Assembly (NCBI GenBank): GCA_021792555.1
Contig: JAJYUL010000001.1
Span: 62,001-126,000 of the forward strand
Direction of reading: 5' to 3'
Length of the DNA: 64,000 bases
Source: Pseudomonadota bacterium
GTDB taxonomy: Bacteria; Pseudomonadota; Gammaproteobacteria; Steroidobacterales; Steroidobacteraceae
Part shown: positions 1 to 8,564 of the stretch, one piece after another
How the letters are laid out: each line of letters starts with the position of its first letter
Position numbering within the stretch: the first letter of the stretch is position 1
The notes under the pieces: model-generated
Database searches by the model: none
The model's input: the letters and a program-made list of their open reading frames with translations, nothing else
What the model was told of the DNA's origin: nothing
Translations under genes and position numbers: made by a program

Positions 1-3000
1 GCCTGCAGCGAGCCGCCGCCGCCGGAGAGGATCAGCGACATGATCTGCGACTGCGACAGCGAGGGATTGGAAAAGAAGGAGACCTGCGGCTGCTTCAGAG
101 TGCCGCTGACGTTGATCCCCGCCGTGACGTCCGGGTAGCGGCGCACGGCACGGATCTCGATGCCCGGGTTGTCGAGCGGCCCGCCGCGGAAGAACAGCCG
201 CCCGGATTGGATGGTGAGCGTGCGCGCATAGGCGGAATACTGGCCCTTCTGCACGTACAGCTCGCCGGTGGCGGTCGTGCCCTGACCCGCACCGCTGCGC
301 ACGGTGAGCCGCCCGGTCAGATTGCCGGTCAACCCCATGGTCTCGATGTTGACGTCGTTGCCGAGCTCGAAGGTGACCGCGCTCGCCACCTGGTAGCGCT
401 TCGGCGAGCTCGCCGACTCCTCCCCGACGATCACCTGATCGGAGGAGGTGCGCACCGCCCCGGTGAGGTTGCGCGGCGCGATGTGCGCGTGAGTGATATC
501 GACCGTGCCGGTGACCTCGATGCGGCGGGCCGCCATGTGGAAATCGAGATTCGGGGACGCATCGATGCGCGCCTCGGGCACATCGACGACCCGCAGATCC
601 GTGCCCTGCAAATGCAGCTCGCCGTAGGGCACCTCGTCCCGCCAGCCCATCCGTCCGGTGGCACGCAGCAGCCCCTTGCCGACCCGCGCCGAGCCCTCGA
701 CGATCAGGCTGCCGCCGGCCAGGTGCGCCGTGAGGGCGAGATCGCGCATCAGCAGGTTCGTGCGGTACAGGTCGGCCGTGGCGTTGATGACGTGAATGAC
801 GCCGCTCAGGTGAGGATCGGAAACGGTCCCGCCTACGGCCGCGTTCGCGACCAGCACGCCCGAGACTTCATCGACACCCGGCATGTACAGCGAGACGAGG
901 TTCAGCCGGGCGGTCTGCACGCGCACGCTGCCCTTGAGCGGCATGTCGTGCCAGTCGGACACCTTGCGCCCGATGTCGAGCGTCGCATCGAGCGTGCCGA
1001 TGGCGCCGGAGCTGAGCGTGGCCTGCGCGTGGATCACGTCCGGTTGCGCGGTGGCGGTGAGCAGGCCCGAGCCGATGGTGGTCCGCTCGATCCGGCCGCT
1101 GACCAGCCGTCGCGACAGCACGCCGTTCGCCAGCGTCATGCGCAGCGTGCCCTGTGCAGGCAGGCCCCCGCCGCCGCTGAGATCGATCCGGGCGCCGATC
1201 GTCCCCTGGTACTGCACCGCCGGCGTCATGCCGGCCGTCAGGGTCGCCAGCGGCAGCGCGCTCGCGGTGACGTAGGCGGACCAGCTCGCGGGCGTCCAAG
1301 TGGCGCCGGTGCACAACGCGCCCGGCTGACCATCCAGGCACAGCGCATCGAGGGTGCTGCGCGTGTGCGACAGGGTCAGCTGCGCTGCGCGGCGCAAATG
1401 CAGCCGCAGCGACTCCGCCCCGGTGACGGTGAACGCAGTGACCTGGCCGCTGAACACGCCGCCCTCGAAGCTGCCGCCTGCCTGCGCCGCGAGGTGCAGC
1501 CCGGGCGCATTCGCCTCCAGCCGGGCCGCCAGCTTCGAGGGCGGGCCGTTCAGGGTGAAATCCAGGCTGCGCAGCCGGCGGTGCCGGGAGCGCAGCTCGC
1601 GCAACTGCACCGTCACGTCCGAAGGACGCGATGAGGTCGGGTCGAAATCGACGTGCGCGGTGATCGAGGCGAGCGAGTTCGGGCCGACGTGCAGATCCGA
1701 GCCGCGCAGCGAGGCCCGCACCTGCGGCGCGGAGAGCGGCCCGTCGATCGAGCCGCTCGCATCGATGCGGCCCCGGTCGGCGGCCGAGATGAGGCGCAGA
1801 TCCCCGGCCACCGAGAAGCGCAGGTTCGCCTGATGATCGAGCCGGCCATCGAGGGCGAGGCGGGTCTGCCCCAGGTTCAGCCGCAGATGCTGGAACGACC
1901 AGGCGCCGTGATCGCGGGCAAGGCGCCCGCCGCCGCTCGCGGCCTGGCCGCGCACCACACCGCTCAGCCGCTCGATGTCGACGCGCAACGGCGCGCCGGC
2001 GCCAAACCCCTCGCCCGCGGCGCTGAGCGCAAAGGCGATGCGGCCGCGCAGCTCGGAACGCACGCTGCCGGGATTGATGCCGCGGCCGCTGGCATGCAGG
2101 GACCAGCGCTTGGCCGGCAACCAGGCGAGCGAGCCGTCAGCCTCGACCTGACCGCCGAGCAGGCGCACCGTGGAGTGCTCGACCGTCAGACCGGTGGTGG
2201 TGACGGTGCCGGTGACGGTCACCGGCACGGGCGCCGAAGCGCCGAGCTGCACAAGCCCCTGCGCGCTGACCGCGTACGGCAGGCGCCCGGCGAGGGTGAA
2301 CTCACCCGATGCGCTGTGGAAGCGGGCCGCGCCGGTGAGCGGCCAGCGCAGCGCGCGCCACGCGCCCTGCAGGTGCAGGTGCGGCCGCCCGCCCGCAAAG
2401 CGCGCCGTGCCCGAGGCGCTGAGCGCCGTCCCCGAAGCCGGGTGGGTGATGGCGAGACGGCGGGCGGTCAGCATGCCGCCCGCGTAGCGTCCAGCGAATT
2501 GCACATGAAAGGCGCCCGCGTGCAGTCCCGCCGGATCGACGGTGCCGCCGATGCGCAAGTCCTCGATCCCGCCGGTGAGGGCCAGCTGGGCGCTGATGCG
2601 GCCGAGCCGGTCGGTGCGGTGCCAGGTGCGCAGATTCAGACCCCGCACGCCGAGCTCGCTCTGCGTCGTCCACACGCCGTTGCGGTCGTGCAGCAGCCCG
2701 CTCAGCGTGGCGGTGAACGGCGCGCGCAGATGCGCCGAGACATGCAGCGCGGCGACATTGCCATGCAGCGCCACACCGCCCTGCCAGAGCGGCTCCAGCG
2801 GGGCGCGCCAGCTGAAATCGCCGCGCGCGGACAACTGCAGCGGGCGCGCCGCGTGCAGCGCGGCGGCGAGCGAGTAGGAGGCGTGGCCCATGCGCAACGT
2901 GAGGCGCGGAATGTGGATGTCGCGGTACGCGATCCGCGCCGCTCCGTCGATATCCGCGCCGTGCAGCTCTCGGCCGTCCTCCAGAACCAGCGTGAGCGCG

Positions 3001-3410
3001 CCGATGTGCGCGTGCGTGACGTCGATCTCGAGCCACCACGGCAGGAACTTCGGATGCGTCACGGGCAGCGGGGGCACCGGTTTGACGCGAATGTACGCAT
3101 CCGCGATGGTCGTGTCCGGACTGACCAGGGTCCGCCAGGACAGCGCCGAGAAATGCACGCGGGTGAATACCCCGTCGAGGCGCAGGTACACGTGCCGCTG
3201 GTCGATCACGACGCGCCGCGCGTGCATGCCGGTCGCCAGCGTCCCCGTGACCTGCTCGATGCGCACCTGCGCCGTGCCGAAGCGCTGCGGCAGGTGCGCC
3301 ACGATGAAGCGCAGGCCGCTCTGGGTGAAGACGATGAAATAGAGCGCCGCGGCCAGGAGCCCCGCCAGGAGCGTGATGAGAAGGCCGGTCAGTGTCAGAA
3401 ATCGGCGCAT
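1..3410 (-). CDS. tamB: TamB, translocation and assembly module subunit (C-terminus off the left edge)
   Basis: This reading frame is missing from the ORF track because its stop lies outside the window. From the ATG at 3410 it begins MRRFLTLTGLLITLLAG, a single N-terminal membrane anchor, and I find no sign of a stop in it. Near position 100 it reads INVSGTLKQPQVSFFSNPSL, which matches the conserved segment near the end of TamB (DUF490), so only a short C-terminal piece is missing. The family forms a long periplasmic beta-groove that works with the Omp85 protein TamA in outer-membrane protein or lipid transport. The tamA stop lies 13 bases upstream, giving the usual tamA-tamB operon. The many shorter ORFs listed here on both strands are shadows of this gene. 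Confidence 0.93.
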   Translation of the reverse strand, partial: MRRFLTLTGLLITLLAGLLAAALYFIVFTQSGLRFIVAHLPQRFGTAQVRIEQVTGTLATGMHARRVVIDQRHVYLRLDGVFTRVHFSALSWRTLVSPDTTIADAYIRVKPVPPLPVTHPKFLPWWLEIDVTHAHIGALTLVLEDGRELHGADIDGAARIAYRDIHIPRLTLRMGHASYSLAAALHAARPLQLSARGDFSWRAPLEPLWQGGVALHGNVAALHVSAHLRAPFTATLSGLLHDRNGVWTTQSELGVRGLNLRTWHRTDRLGRISAQLALTGGIEDLRIGGTVDPAGLHAGAFHVQFAGRYAGGMLTARRLAITHPASGTALSASGTARFAGGRPHLHLQGAWRALRWPLTGAARFHSASGEFTLAGRLPYAVSAQGLVQLGASAPVPVTVTGTVTTTGLTVEHSTVRLLGGQVEADGSLAWLPAKRWSLHASGRGINPGSVRSELRGRIAFALSAAGEGFGAGAPLRVDIERLSGVVRGQAASGGGRLARDHGAWSFQHLRLNLGQTRLALDGRLDHQANLRFSVAGDLRLISAADRGRIDASGSIDGPLSAPQVRASLRGSDLHVGPNSLASITAHVDFDPTSSRPSDVTVQLRELRSRHRRLRSLDFTLNGPPSKLAARLEANAPGLHLAAQAGGSFEGGVFSGQVTAFTVTGAESLRLHLRRAAQLTLSHTRSTLDALCLDGQPGALCTGATWTPASWSAYVTASALPLATLTAGMTPAVQYQGTIGARIDLSGGGGLPAQGTLRMTLANGVLSRRLVSGRIERTTIGSGLLTATAQPDVIHAQATLSSGAIGTLDATLDIGRKVSDWHDMPLKGSVRVQTARLNLVSLYMPGVDEVSGVLVANAAVGGTVSDPHLSGVIHVINATADLYRTNLLMRDLALTAHLAGGSLIVEGSARVGKGLLRATGRMGWRDEVPYGELHLQGTDLRVVDVPEARIDASPNLDFHMAARRIEVTGTVDITHAHIAPRNLTGAVRTSSDQVIVGEESASSPKRYQVASAVTFELGNDVNIETMGLTGNLTGRLTVRSGAGQGTTATGELYVQKGQYSAYARTLTIQSGRLFFRGGPLDNPGIEIRAVRRYPDVTAGINVSGTLKQPQVSFFSNPSLSQSQIMSLILSGGGGSLQ

Positions 3411-3423
3411 GGCGCGGTTCCGC

Positions 3424-5364
3424 TCACAGCCTGGGCGAGAAGTTGATGTACAGCCGGGGGCTGCCCGGCTGCGAGAGCGGCTCGCCCACGTCGATGCCGA
3501 GGGTCAGCACAGGCAGCCGCACCCGAAAGCCGATGCCCGCACCGTACTGCAGCAGGTGCGGGGTGTGGAAGCTGTTGAACGCATTGCCGTAGTCGAAGAA
3601 TGCCGCGATGCCGAAGTTGTGCGGCAGATTGCGGTCGATTTCAACGGTGCCGCTGATCATGTCTTCGCCGCCGGCCTGCTGGGGCGCCATGGGACAGCTC
3701 ACGGGATTGGGGGCGCCGGACGGAGGGGGGGGCCCGACGTAGCAGGTGTAGTCAGTGGTGCTCTTGGTGGTCTTGTCGGTGACCGGGTAGATGCCGGTGG
3801 CGAAGAAGGTCTGCGTCGGGGAGAGCGAGTTGTACTCGAAGCCGCGCACGCTGCCTTCGCCGCCGGCGAAAAAGCGCATCACGGGCGGCATGCTGTTGAA
3901 ATGCGAGACCGCGGTCGCGCCGAACGCATCGCGCAGCAGCAGGTGCCAGCCGGGCGCCAGCGTGAACACGCGCTCGAGCTGCACGCGGATCTGCAGGAAG
4001 TCCGCCTTCGAGCCGAGCGCGCCATGCGAGCCGCGCAGCTCCACCGAGACGCCGTGCTCGAAGATCGGCTGGCCGAAATAGCCGCTCGGGAGGGAAGTGA
4101 TCTCGACGCCGGGCACCAGCATGTTGTCCACGACACTGGCGATGGCGGTGACCGGGCTCACGCACGCCCCGTTCTGGAATACCGCGGCCGGGCAGATCGG
4201 GCCGCTCACCGAGCCGGTGGTGTGCACCGCATCGAGGAACCACTCGGTCTGCCAGCGGCCGGTCACCCGCGTCAGATGCACCCCGAAGCTCATGGTTCGG
4301 GCCGTCACGGCCGCCAGCTCGCGCTGCTCGACGCTCGCGGCGAAGGTGAGATTCTCGGTGGCGGGATCGCCGATCGGAATCACGTAGCGGCTCTGCAGGC
4401 TGTACTTGGTGAGCTGCGCGGCCTCCAGATCGACGCTCATCCGGTCGCCTTCCTGGTTGACCCGCCGGTCCTGCCAGCTGAGGATGCCGCGCGCCCCCGT
4501 GTCGGTGGCGTAGCCCGCCGCGATCGAATAGATGTTGCGCCGGCTCGGCTTGGCATGGATGCGCACCGGCACGGTGTGCCCGCTCTTGTCCGGCGTCCCG
4601 GGCACCACCTCGAGGTCGGAGAAATACCCCGTATCATCGAGCACGAACTGTGTGCGCAGCACCTGGGTCAGATCGAACGGCGCACCCCGGCGGTAGCGCA
4701 GATAGCGGCGCACCAGTTCGTTCTTCAGGGCATCCTGGCGGATGTGCGTCGCGCCGAAGCGGTAGCGCACGCCGGTGGCGAGCGTCAGGTAGATGCTGGC
4801 GCGGTGGCGGCGCGGGTCGACGAGCACTTCGTGCCGCGTCATGTGCGCATCAAGATACCCATAGGTTGCGGCGGTCTGCAGCAGCTCGCTCTTGAGCCGC
4901 TCGTAGGCCGCCTCATCGAGGCGCTCCCCGGGATGAAACGGCACGCGCGAAGTGATGCGGGTAAAGAGCCGGTCATCCGCGCCCGGCCCGGTGACCCGCA
5001 CATCGACGGTGCGCAGGATCACCGGTGGGCCCGGGTCGATCTCGAGCACGACGCGCCAGCGGCTCGCACCGGTCCGCCTCACGGTCGCATGCACGGTCGG
5101 CTGGAAGTAGCCATAGGGCTCGAGCGCCCCGCTCACTTCACTCTGCACCCGATTCTCCAGACGCTCGATGGTCTGGTCGTTCAGATGCGGGCTGTTCTTG
5201 TAGCGCTCGAAGCTCAGGTACGCGAGCACATTGGCGCGCAGTTTTCCGCTCACCCCGTGGACCGTGAGCGCGATATCGGCGTGCGCGGCGGCGGCGAGCA
5301 GCAACACGAGCGCGAGCGGGACTCGTGCCCATCGAGCCCCGCGAAACCGATTGCGACTCGCCAT
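3424..5364 (-). CDS. tamA: TamA, Omp85-family outer-membrane assembly protein
   Basis: A 646-residue Omp85 protein with a signal peptide of about 29 residues ending LLLAAAAHA. N-terminal POTRA-type repeats run to about residue 270 and a C-terminal beta-barrel follows, ending FSPRL as expected of a barrel. The hallmark L6 motif VRGF is at residues 506-509. TamA is the outer-membrane partner of TamB, which follows 13 bases downstream. Two predicted surface loops are odd. Residues 388-402 hold a pair of cysteines (C391, C401). Residues 525-567 form a Pro/Gly-rich insertion with two more (C541, C557), just after the L6 region. This is a little longer than the roughly 580 residues usual for TamA. 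The ATG at 5364 is the only start that leaves a complete signal peptide. Confidence 0.93.
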   Translation of the reverse strand: MASRNRFRGARWARVPLALVLLLAAAAHADIALTVHGVSGKLRANVLAYLSFERYKNSPHLNDQTIERLENRVQSEVSGALEPYGYFQPTVHATVRRTGASRWRVVLEIDPGPPVILRTVDVRVTGPGADDRLFTRITSRVPFHPGERLDEAAYERLKSELLQTAATYGYLDAHMTRHEVLVDPRRHRASIYLTLATGVRYRFGATHIRQDALKNELVRRYLRYRRGAPFDLTQVLRTQFVLDDTGYFSDLEVVPGTPDKSGHTVPVRIHAKPSRRNIYSIAAGYATDTGARGILSWQDRRVNQEGDRMSVDLEAAQLTKYSLQSRYVIPIGDPATENLTFAASVEQRELAAVTARTMSFGVHLTRVTGRWQTEWFLDAVHTTGSVSGPICPAAVFQNGACVSPVTAIASVVDNMLVPGVEITSLPSGYFGQPIFEHGVSVELRGSHGALGSKADFLQIRVQLERVFTLAPGWHLLLRDAFGATAVSHFNSMPPVMRFFAGGEGSVRGFEYNSLSPTQTFFATGIYPVTDKTTKSTTDYTCYVGPPPPSGAPNPVSCPMAPQQAGGEDMISGTVEIDRNLPHNFGIAAFFDYGNAFNSFHTPHLLQYGAGIGFRVRLPVLTLGIDVGEPLSQPGSPRLYINFSPRL

Positions 5365-5412
5365 TTAGCGTTCAGACTCCGACCGGCAGGCCATAAACGA
5401 TTAATTGTAATC

Positions 5413-5422
5413 TGTCATGACA
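5413..5422. promoter_or_regulatory. Palindrome TGTCATGACA upstream of tamA
   Basis: A perfect 10-base palindrome about 50 bases upstream of the tamA start. It lies next to an AT-rich stretch that holds a minus-strand TACAAT, a fair -10 candidate. I see no good -35. It could be an operator or chance. Confidence 0.25.
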
Positions 5423-5451
5423 CCGCTTGGCCGTGCCGATTCCCGCTGCGC

Positions 5452-6243
5452 TCAGCACCACTCCTGGGGCCCGAAGCGGTATTCGCTCTGGCCGCACGGG
5501 CTGCCGAGCCGATCGAAGCGCCGCTCGCAGATCCGCACCGCACCGCTCGACTCCAGCAGCAGGACCGTGGAGCACCGCGTGCCGAACGCGGGGTGCTCGA
5601 CGAAGGGCGCTGACAGCGCGCGCTCCCAGGACGCCGACGCCGGATCCGCCGGTGCGGGGTCCACCGCGCCGGCCGGATGGCGGTCGGCGAGCATCTCGAG
5701 CAGCGCCCCAGGCTCCGCCCCCGGGGCCGAGGCGGACTGCCCGAGCCAGCGCTCGAACGCGCCGCGCACCCGGGTCAGCTTCGGCCAGGGACTGTCGAGA
5801 CGGTGGTTCGACAGGCCGTAGATGCCCGGCTCGAGCCGCCGGGCGAAGGGCTCGGTGCGATTCGAGCCATACCAGAGCGAGTCCGCGTCCGCGAGCAGCA
5901 GATTGAACCCCCCGTACTGCTCCGCCGCCGGCGCGAGCGCCCCGAGATACGCTTCGGCGCCGGCTGCGGCGGCGAGGTACGCGGGAATGAGCCCACCGCG
6001 GGAGGGGGCCCCGGCGGGGGCGCTCTGGCGCTCGCGGTAGTTGGTGATGACGCCGAAGCGGCGGCGGCGGTCGATGCCGAGCCACGTGCCGCCGGCGCGC
6101 AGGTCCCGGCCGGCGAGCAGCCCCCGGGAATCGAGCCACGGCGCGAGCGGATCGGCGGGCCGGTCGTGATATTCGTCGCGGTTCGCCGCCACGATCAGGC
6201 GGTAGCGCGGATGGGCGCGCCAGGCGAGCACCAGCAGACACAC
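5452..6243 (-). CDS. NRDE (TANGO2-like) family protein
   Basis: The track lists a much longer ORF, but the real protein starts at the GTG at 6243 and has 263 residues beginning with the family's usual CLLVLAWRAHPRY. The family-naming motif NRDE is at residues 21-24, followed by W-, G- and GLSNH-containing segments typical of TANGO2/NRDE proteins. The family is related to N-terminal-nucleophile hydrolases and keeps a conserved Cys at position 2. Its function in bacteria is unsettled; haem handling and acyl metabolism have both been proposed for homologues. The start overlaps the nudC stop by one base (TAGTG), so translation is probably coupled. It closes a three-gene operon flhC-like, nudC, NRDE. 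Confidence 0.88.
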   Translation of the reverse strand: MCLLVLAWRAHPRYRLIVAANRDEYHDRPADPLAPWLDSRGLLAGRDLRAGGTWLGIDRRRRFGVITNYRERQSAPAGAPSRGGLIPAYLAAAAGAEAYLGALAPAAEQYGGFNLLLADADSLWYGSNRTEPFARRLEPGIYGLSNHRLDSPWPKLTRVRGAFERWLGQSASAPGAEPGALLEMLADRHPAGAVDPAPADPASASWERALSAPFVEHPAFGTRCSTVLLLESSGAVRICERRFDRLGSPCGQSEYRFGPQEWC

Positions 6244-7142
6244 TACGGATGCGCTCCGAGCCAGGACTCGATCAGCCGCCGCGAAATGGAATGCGGCGGC
6301 GGCAGCTGAACCTCGCCGGCGCGCACCGCCTCGCGCGAGAGCCAGCGTGCGTCCTCGAGCTCCCGGCCGACCCGCACCACGCCCGGCGCGCCGAGCGCCT
6401 GGAAGCCGACCATGAGCGAGGCCGGAAAGGGCCAGGGCTGGGAGGACTCGTATCGGCAGGAGAGCACCTGCACGCCGGTTTCCTCCATGACTTCGCGCTG
6501 CACCGCGTCTTCGAGACTCTCGCCGGGCTCGACGAAGCCGGCGATGGTCGAGTAGCGCCCCGGCGGCCAGCCGCTCTGGCGGCCGAGCAGCGCGCGCTCC
6601 CCGTCGGTGACCAGCACGATGATGGCCGGATCGAGGCGCGGGAAGTACTCCTGCGCGCACTGTGCATCCGCGCAGACCATGCTGTGGCCGGCGCGCGCCG
6701 GCACGGTCGGTGCGCCGCAGACGCCGCAAAAGCGCTGGCGCGCACGCCAGATCGACAGCGCCCGCGCGTAGGCGAGCAGCCCCGCCTCCTCGGCATCGAG
6801 CTGCGGGGCGAGGGGGCGCAGCTCCTGAAACGCCGTCCCGGCGGGCAGATCCACATCCGGCCATTCGGGCCCGAGGGTGAGCAGCAGACAGCGCCGCTGC
6901 CGGAACCAGCCGAGCAGCACGAAGCGCTCGGGCTCGGCCGCCGCCACCGCCGGGTGGCGCCCCGAGACGAACGCTATGCGCGCCGGCTCGGCCCCATGGA
7001 GCAGTTGGCCGGTGCCGCGCGCCAGCAGGAACTGCGTATGCGGATCGGCGAGCGCGCGCTCGAGCCAGTCGGCTTGCTCGCGTATCTCGGTGCGGCGCTC
7101 GACGTACGCGCCGGAGAAGAAGTTCGGCCGGGCGGGTTTCAT
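6243..7142 (-). CDS. nudC: NudC, NAD(H) pyrophosphatase (Nudix)
   Basis: A 299-residue protein from the ATG at 7142; the longer ORF in the track runs into unrelated sequence. Order of domains: N-terminal NudC-like domain, zinc ribbon with cysteines at about 139, 142, 157 and 162 (CGVCG...C...C), then the Nudix domain with box GFVEPGESLEDAVQREVMEE at about 202-221. The NADH-specific SQPWPFP motif is at about 234-240 and separates NudC from other Nudix enzymes. The family cleaves NAD(H) to NMN(H) and AMP and removes NAD caps from RNA. The start is one base after the stop of the FlhC-like gene, and the stop overlaps the NRDE start, so all three genes probably share one transcript. Confidence 0.93.
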   Translation of the reverse strand: MKPARPNFFSGAYVERRTEIREQADWLERALADPHTQFLLARGTGQLLHGAEPARIAFVSGRHPAVAAAEPERFVLLGWFRQRRCLLLTLGPEWPDVDLPAGTAFQELRPLAPQLDAEEAGLLAYARALSIWRARQRFCGVCGAPTVPARAGHSMVCADAQCAQEYFPRLDPAIIVLVTDGERALLGRQSGWPPGRYSTIAGFVEPGESLEDAVQREVMEETGVQVLSCRYESSQPWPFPASLMVGFQALGAPGVVRVGRELEDARWLSREAVRAGEVQLPPPHSISRRLIESWLGAHP

Positions 7143-7143
7143 G

Positions 7144-7728
7144 TCATGTCGGGTGGCTCGGCGGCGGGGACGCGCCGCGCTTGTGTCCTCCTTTCGGGGG
7201 GGCACAATGATCGCACCACCGGGGGCGTAGCGGGAACCGTTCGACCACCATCGGCGCGTGACATTTGGCGCAGCGCCGCACCGCGAGCTGCTCGCCCGTG
7301 CGCAGGCACTGCGCCAGGAACACCGCATGCTCGAATGAAATCGCGGGCTTCGGCACCACGGTGCTGTAGTAATCGTAGACGTCGCACAGCAACTCCCCGA
7401 TGCGCAGGCGCGTCGCCGCGGCTGCGCGTTTCGCGGCAGGCTCCTCGCGCACCAGCCCGCACGCGCAATACGCCGAGGCGAGAAGCGCGGCTTCCGTGCG
7501 CACGCGCGCCGAGCGGGTGAAGTACCCGGCCTGCTGGGGGGACTTGCCGCGATGGCGCGGCAGCTGGCGCGGTCCGCCGCAATAGCGCTGCCAGAGCTTG
7601 CGGATCCGGTGATCGGTGAGCCCGGTGAACATCCGGATGGTGCGCGTACGGGCCTCGTAGCGCACGAACCGCAGCGCCAGCTGGAAATTCTGCAGTTCCC
7701 CCTCGTAGCGATCTTCCAGGACTCGCAT
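7144..7728 (-). CDS. Orphan FlhC-like transcriptional regulator
   Basis: 194 residues from the ATG at 7728, which has a strong ribosome site (GGAAGGAAG). The start at 7887 given in the track adds an unrelated N-terminus. The protein resembles FlhC, the zinc-binding subunit of the FlhD4C2 flagellar master activator. It has an N-terminal helical region (FQLALRFVRYEARTRTI...IRKLWQRYCGG) and a C-terminal four-cysteine site with C153, C156, C172 and C175 (CAKCH...WCDHC). No flhD, flagellar or chemotaxis gene is present in the window. It heads an operon with nudC and the NRDE gene, which suggests a target other than motility. The C-terminal tail is Pro/Ser-rich. The family call rests on pattern and length, not a profile search. 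Confidence 0.72.
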   Translation of the reverse strand: MRVLEDRYEGELQNFQLALRFVRYEARTRTIRMFTGLTDHRIRKLWQRYCGGPRQLPRHRGKSPQQAGYFTRSARVRTEAALLASAYCACGLVREEPAAKRAAAATRLRIGELLCDVYDYYSTVVPKPAISFEHAVFLAQCLRTGEQLAVRRCAKCHAPMVVERFPLRPRWCDHCAPPKGGHKRGASPPPSHPT

Positions 7729-7901
7729 ACCGCTTCCTTCCCGGCCCGCCGGGCCGCGCCCCCCCGAGAGCGCATTCTCGGCCTTTCCCGGCAAAGCACA
7801 ATCGGGCGAAATTGCAAAAATTGATCGAAATGCGGGGGTGGCTAGCGGCCGCAGTAGCGCTACTATCGGCGTTGTGGAGGGGACCACACGGAGGATGCGT
7901 G

Positions 7902-8564
7902 ATGTCTAGTCACGAAGGGGAAACTCACAGTGGGCACGGACCCGGGGCCGCAGGACCGCCGCGCGAGGCCATTGAAGCACTGCCCGAACTCAATGAGCTG
8001 TGTCTCGAGGTCCTGGCCGACCAGGCGCGGGCGGGCTGCGCCCACGCAGCGGTGCCGAAAATTGCGCAGCTGTGGCTGGCGCTCGATGCGCCCGGCCGCC
8101 GCCGCGCCGCGAGCCATCCGTTCCTGCTGTTCGATGCAGGCTTTTCGGACCCACAACTCTGGCTGAAACTCAGCAGCGCCCAGGTCAGTGACGCTCCGCC
8201 TGCGGCCTACGAGACCGTCTTCACGGTGTCGCAGGCAGTCGTGGCCACGGAACTGGTGTTCGTCTATGCCTGGTCGCTCGCCCGCCGCCACGCCGTCCAG
8301 GCGCGCCTGGCCCTGGGCATGCACCCGCTGTGCGCCGAGTGGATCGGCGCACACAGCGTGCTGCGTGCCCATCAGTTGGGTCGCCGGCTGTGGATGTGGC
8401 TGCGGCCGCGCTGGCTGAACAGCCCGGAGTTCTGGGAGGAGCTGCTGCAGGGGGCCGCCGAGGGCGGCGTCGCGCATCAGCGCGCCCGGATACAGGGCAT
8501 GCGGCTGCTGGCGGCCGAGACGGCCGCCGCGCTCCGCCAGAGCGGCCACGAAGAGCCTGATTAA
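7902..8564 (+). CDS. Unrecognised 220-residue protein
   Basis: I do not recognise this protein. It starts at an ATG preceded by GGAGG and is transcribed divergently from the FlhC-like gene across about 170 bases. It is predicted cytoplasmic, with no signal peptide or membrane segment, and is mostly helical with many Trp, Leu and Ala residues (ELCLEVLADQARAGCAHAA near the N-terminus, RLWMWLRPRWLNSPEFWEEL near residue 165). The first 25 residues are polar and low in complexity. Its stop overlaps the stop of the convergent asparaginase gene by four bases. The divergent arrangement with a regulator suggests, without proving, a regulatory or partner link to it. Confidence 0.7.
   Translation: MSSHEGETHSGHGPGAAGPPREAIEALPELNELCLEVLADQARAGCAHAAVPKIAQLWLALDAPGRRRAASHPFLLFDAGFSDPQLWLKLSSAQVSDAPPAAYETVFTVSQAVVATELVFVYAWSLARRHAVQARLALGMHPLCAEWIGAHSVLRAHQLGRRLWMWLRPRWLNSPEFWEELLQGAAEGGVAHQRARIQGMRLLAAETAAALRQSGHEEPD

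Noticed and set aside
207-3446. Long plus-strand ORFs across the first 3.4 kb
   Set aside because: The minus strand carries TamB in a frame the track omits. The plus-strand ORFs are low-complexity shadows.
7902-8564. The unknown 220-residue protein as FlhD
   Set aside because: It is about twice the length of FlhD and shares no motif that I can see.
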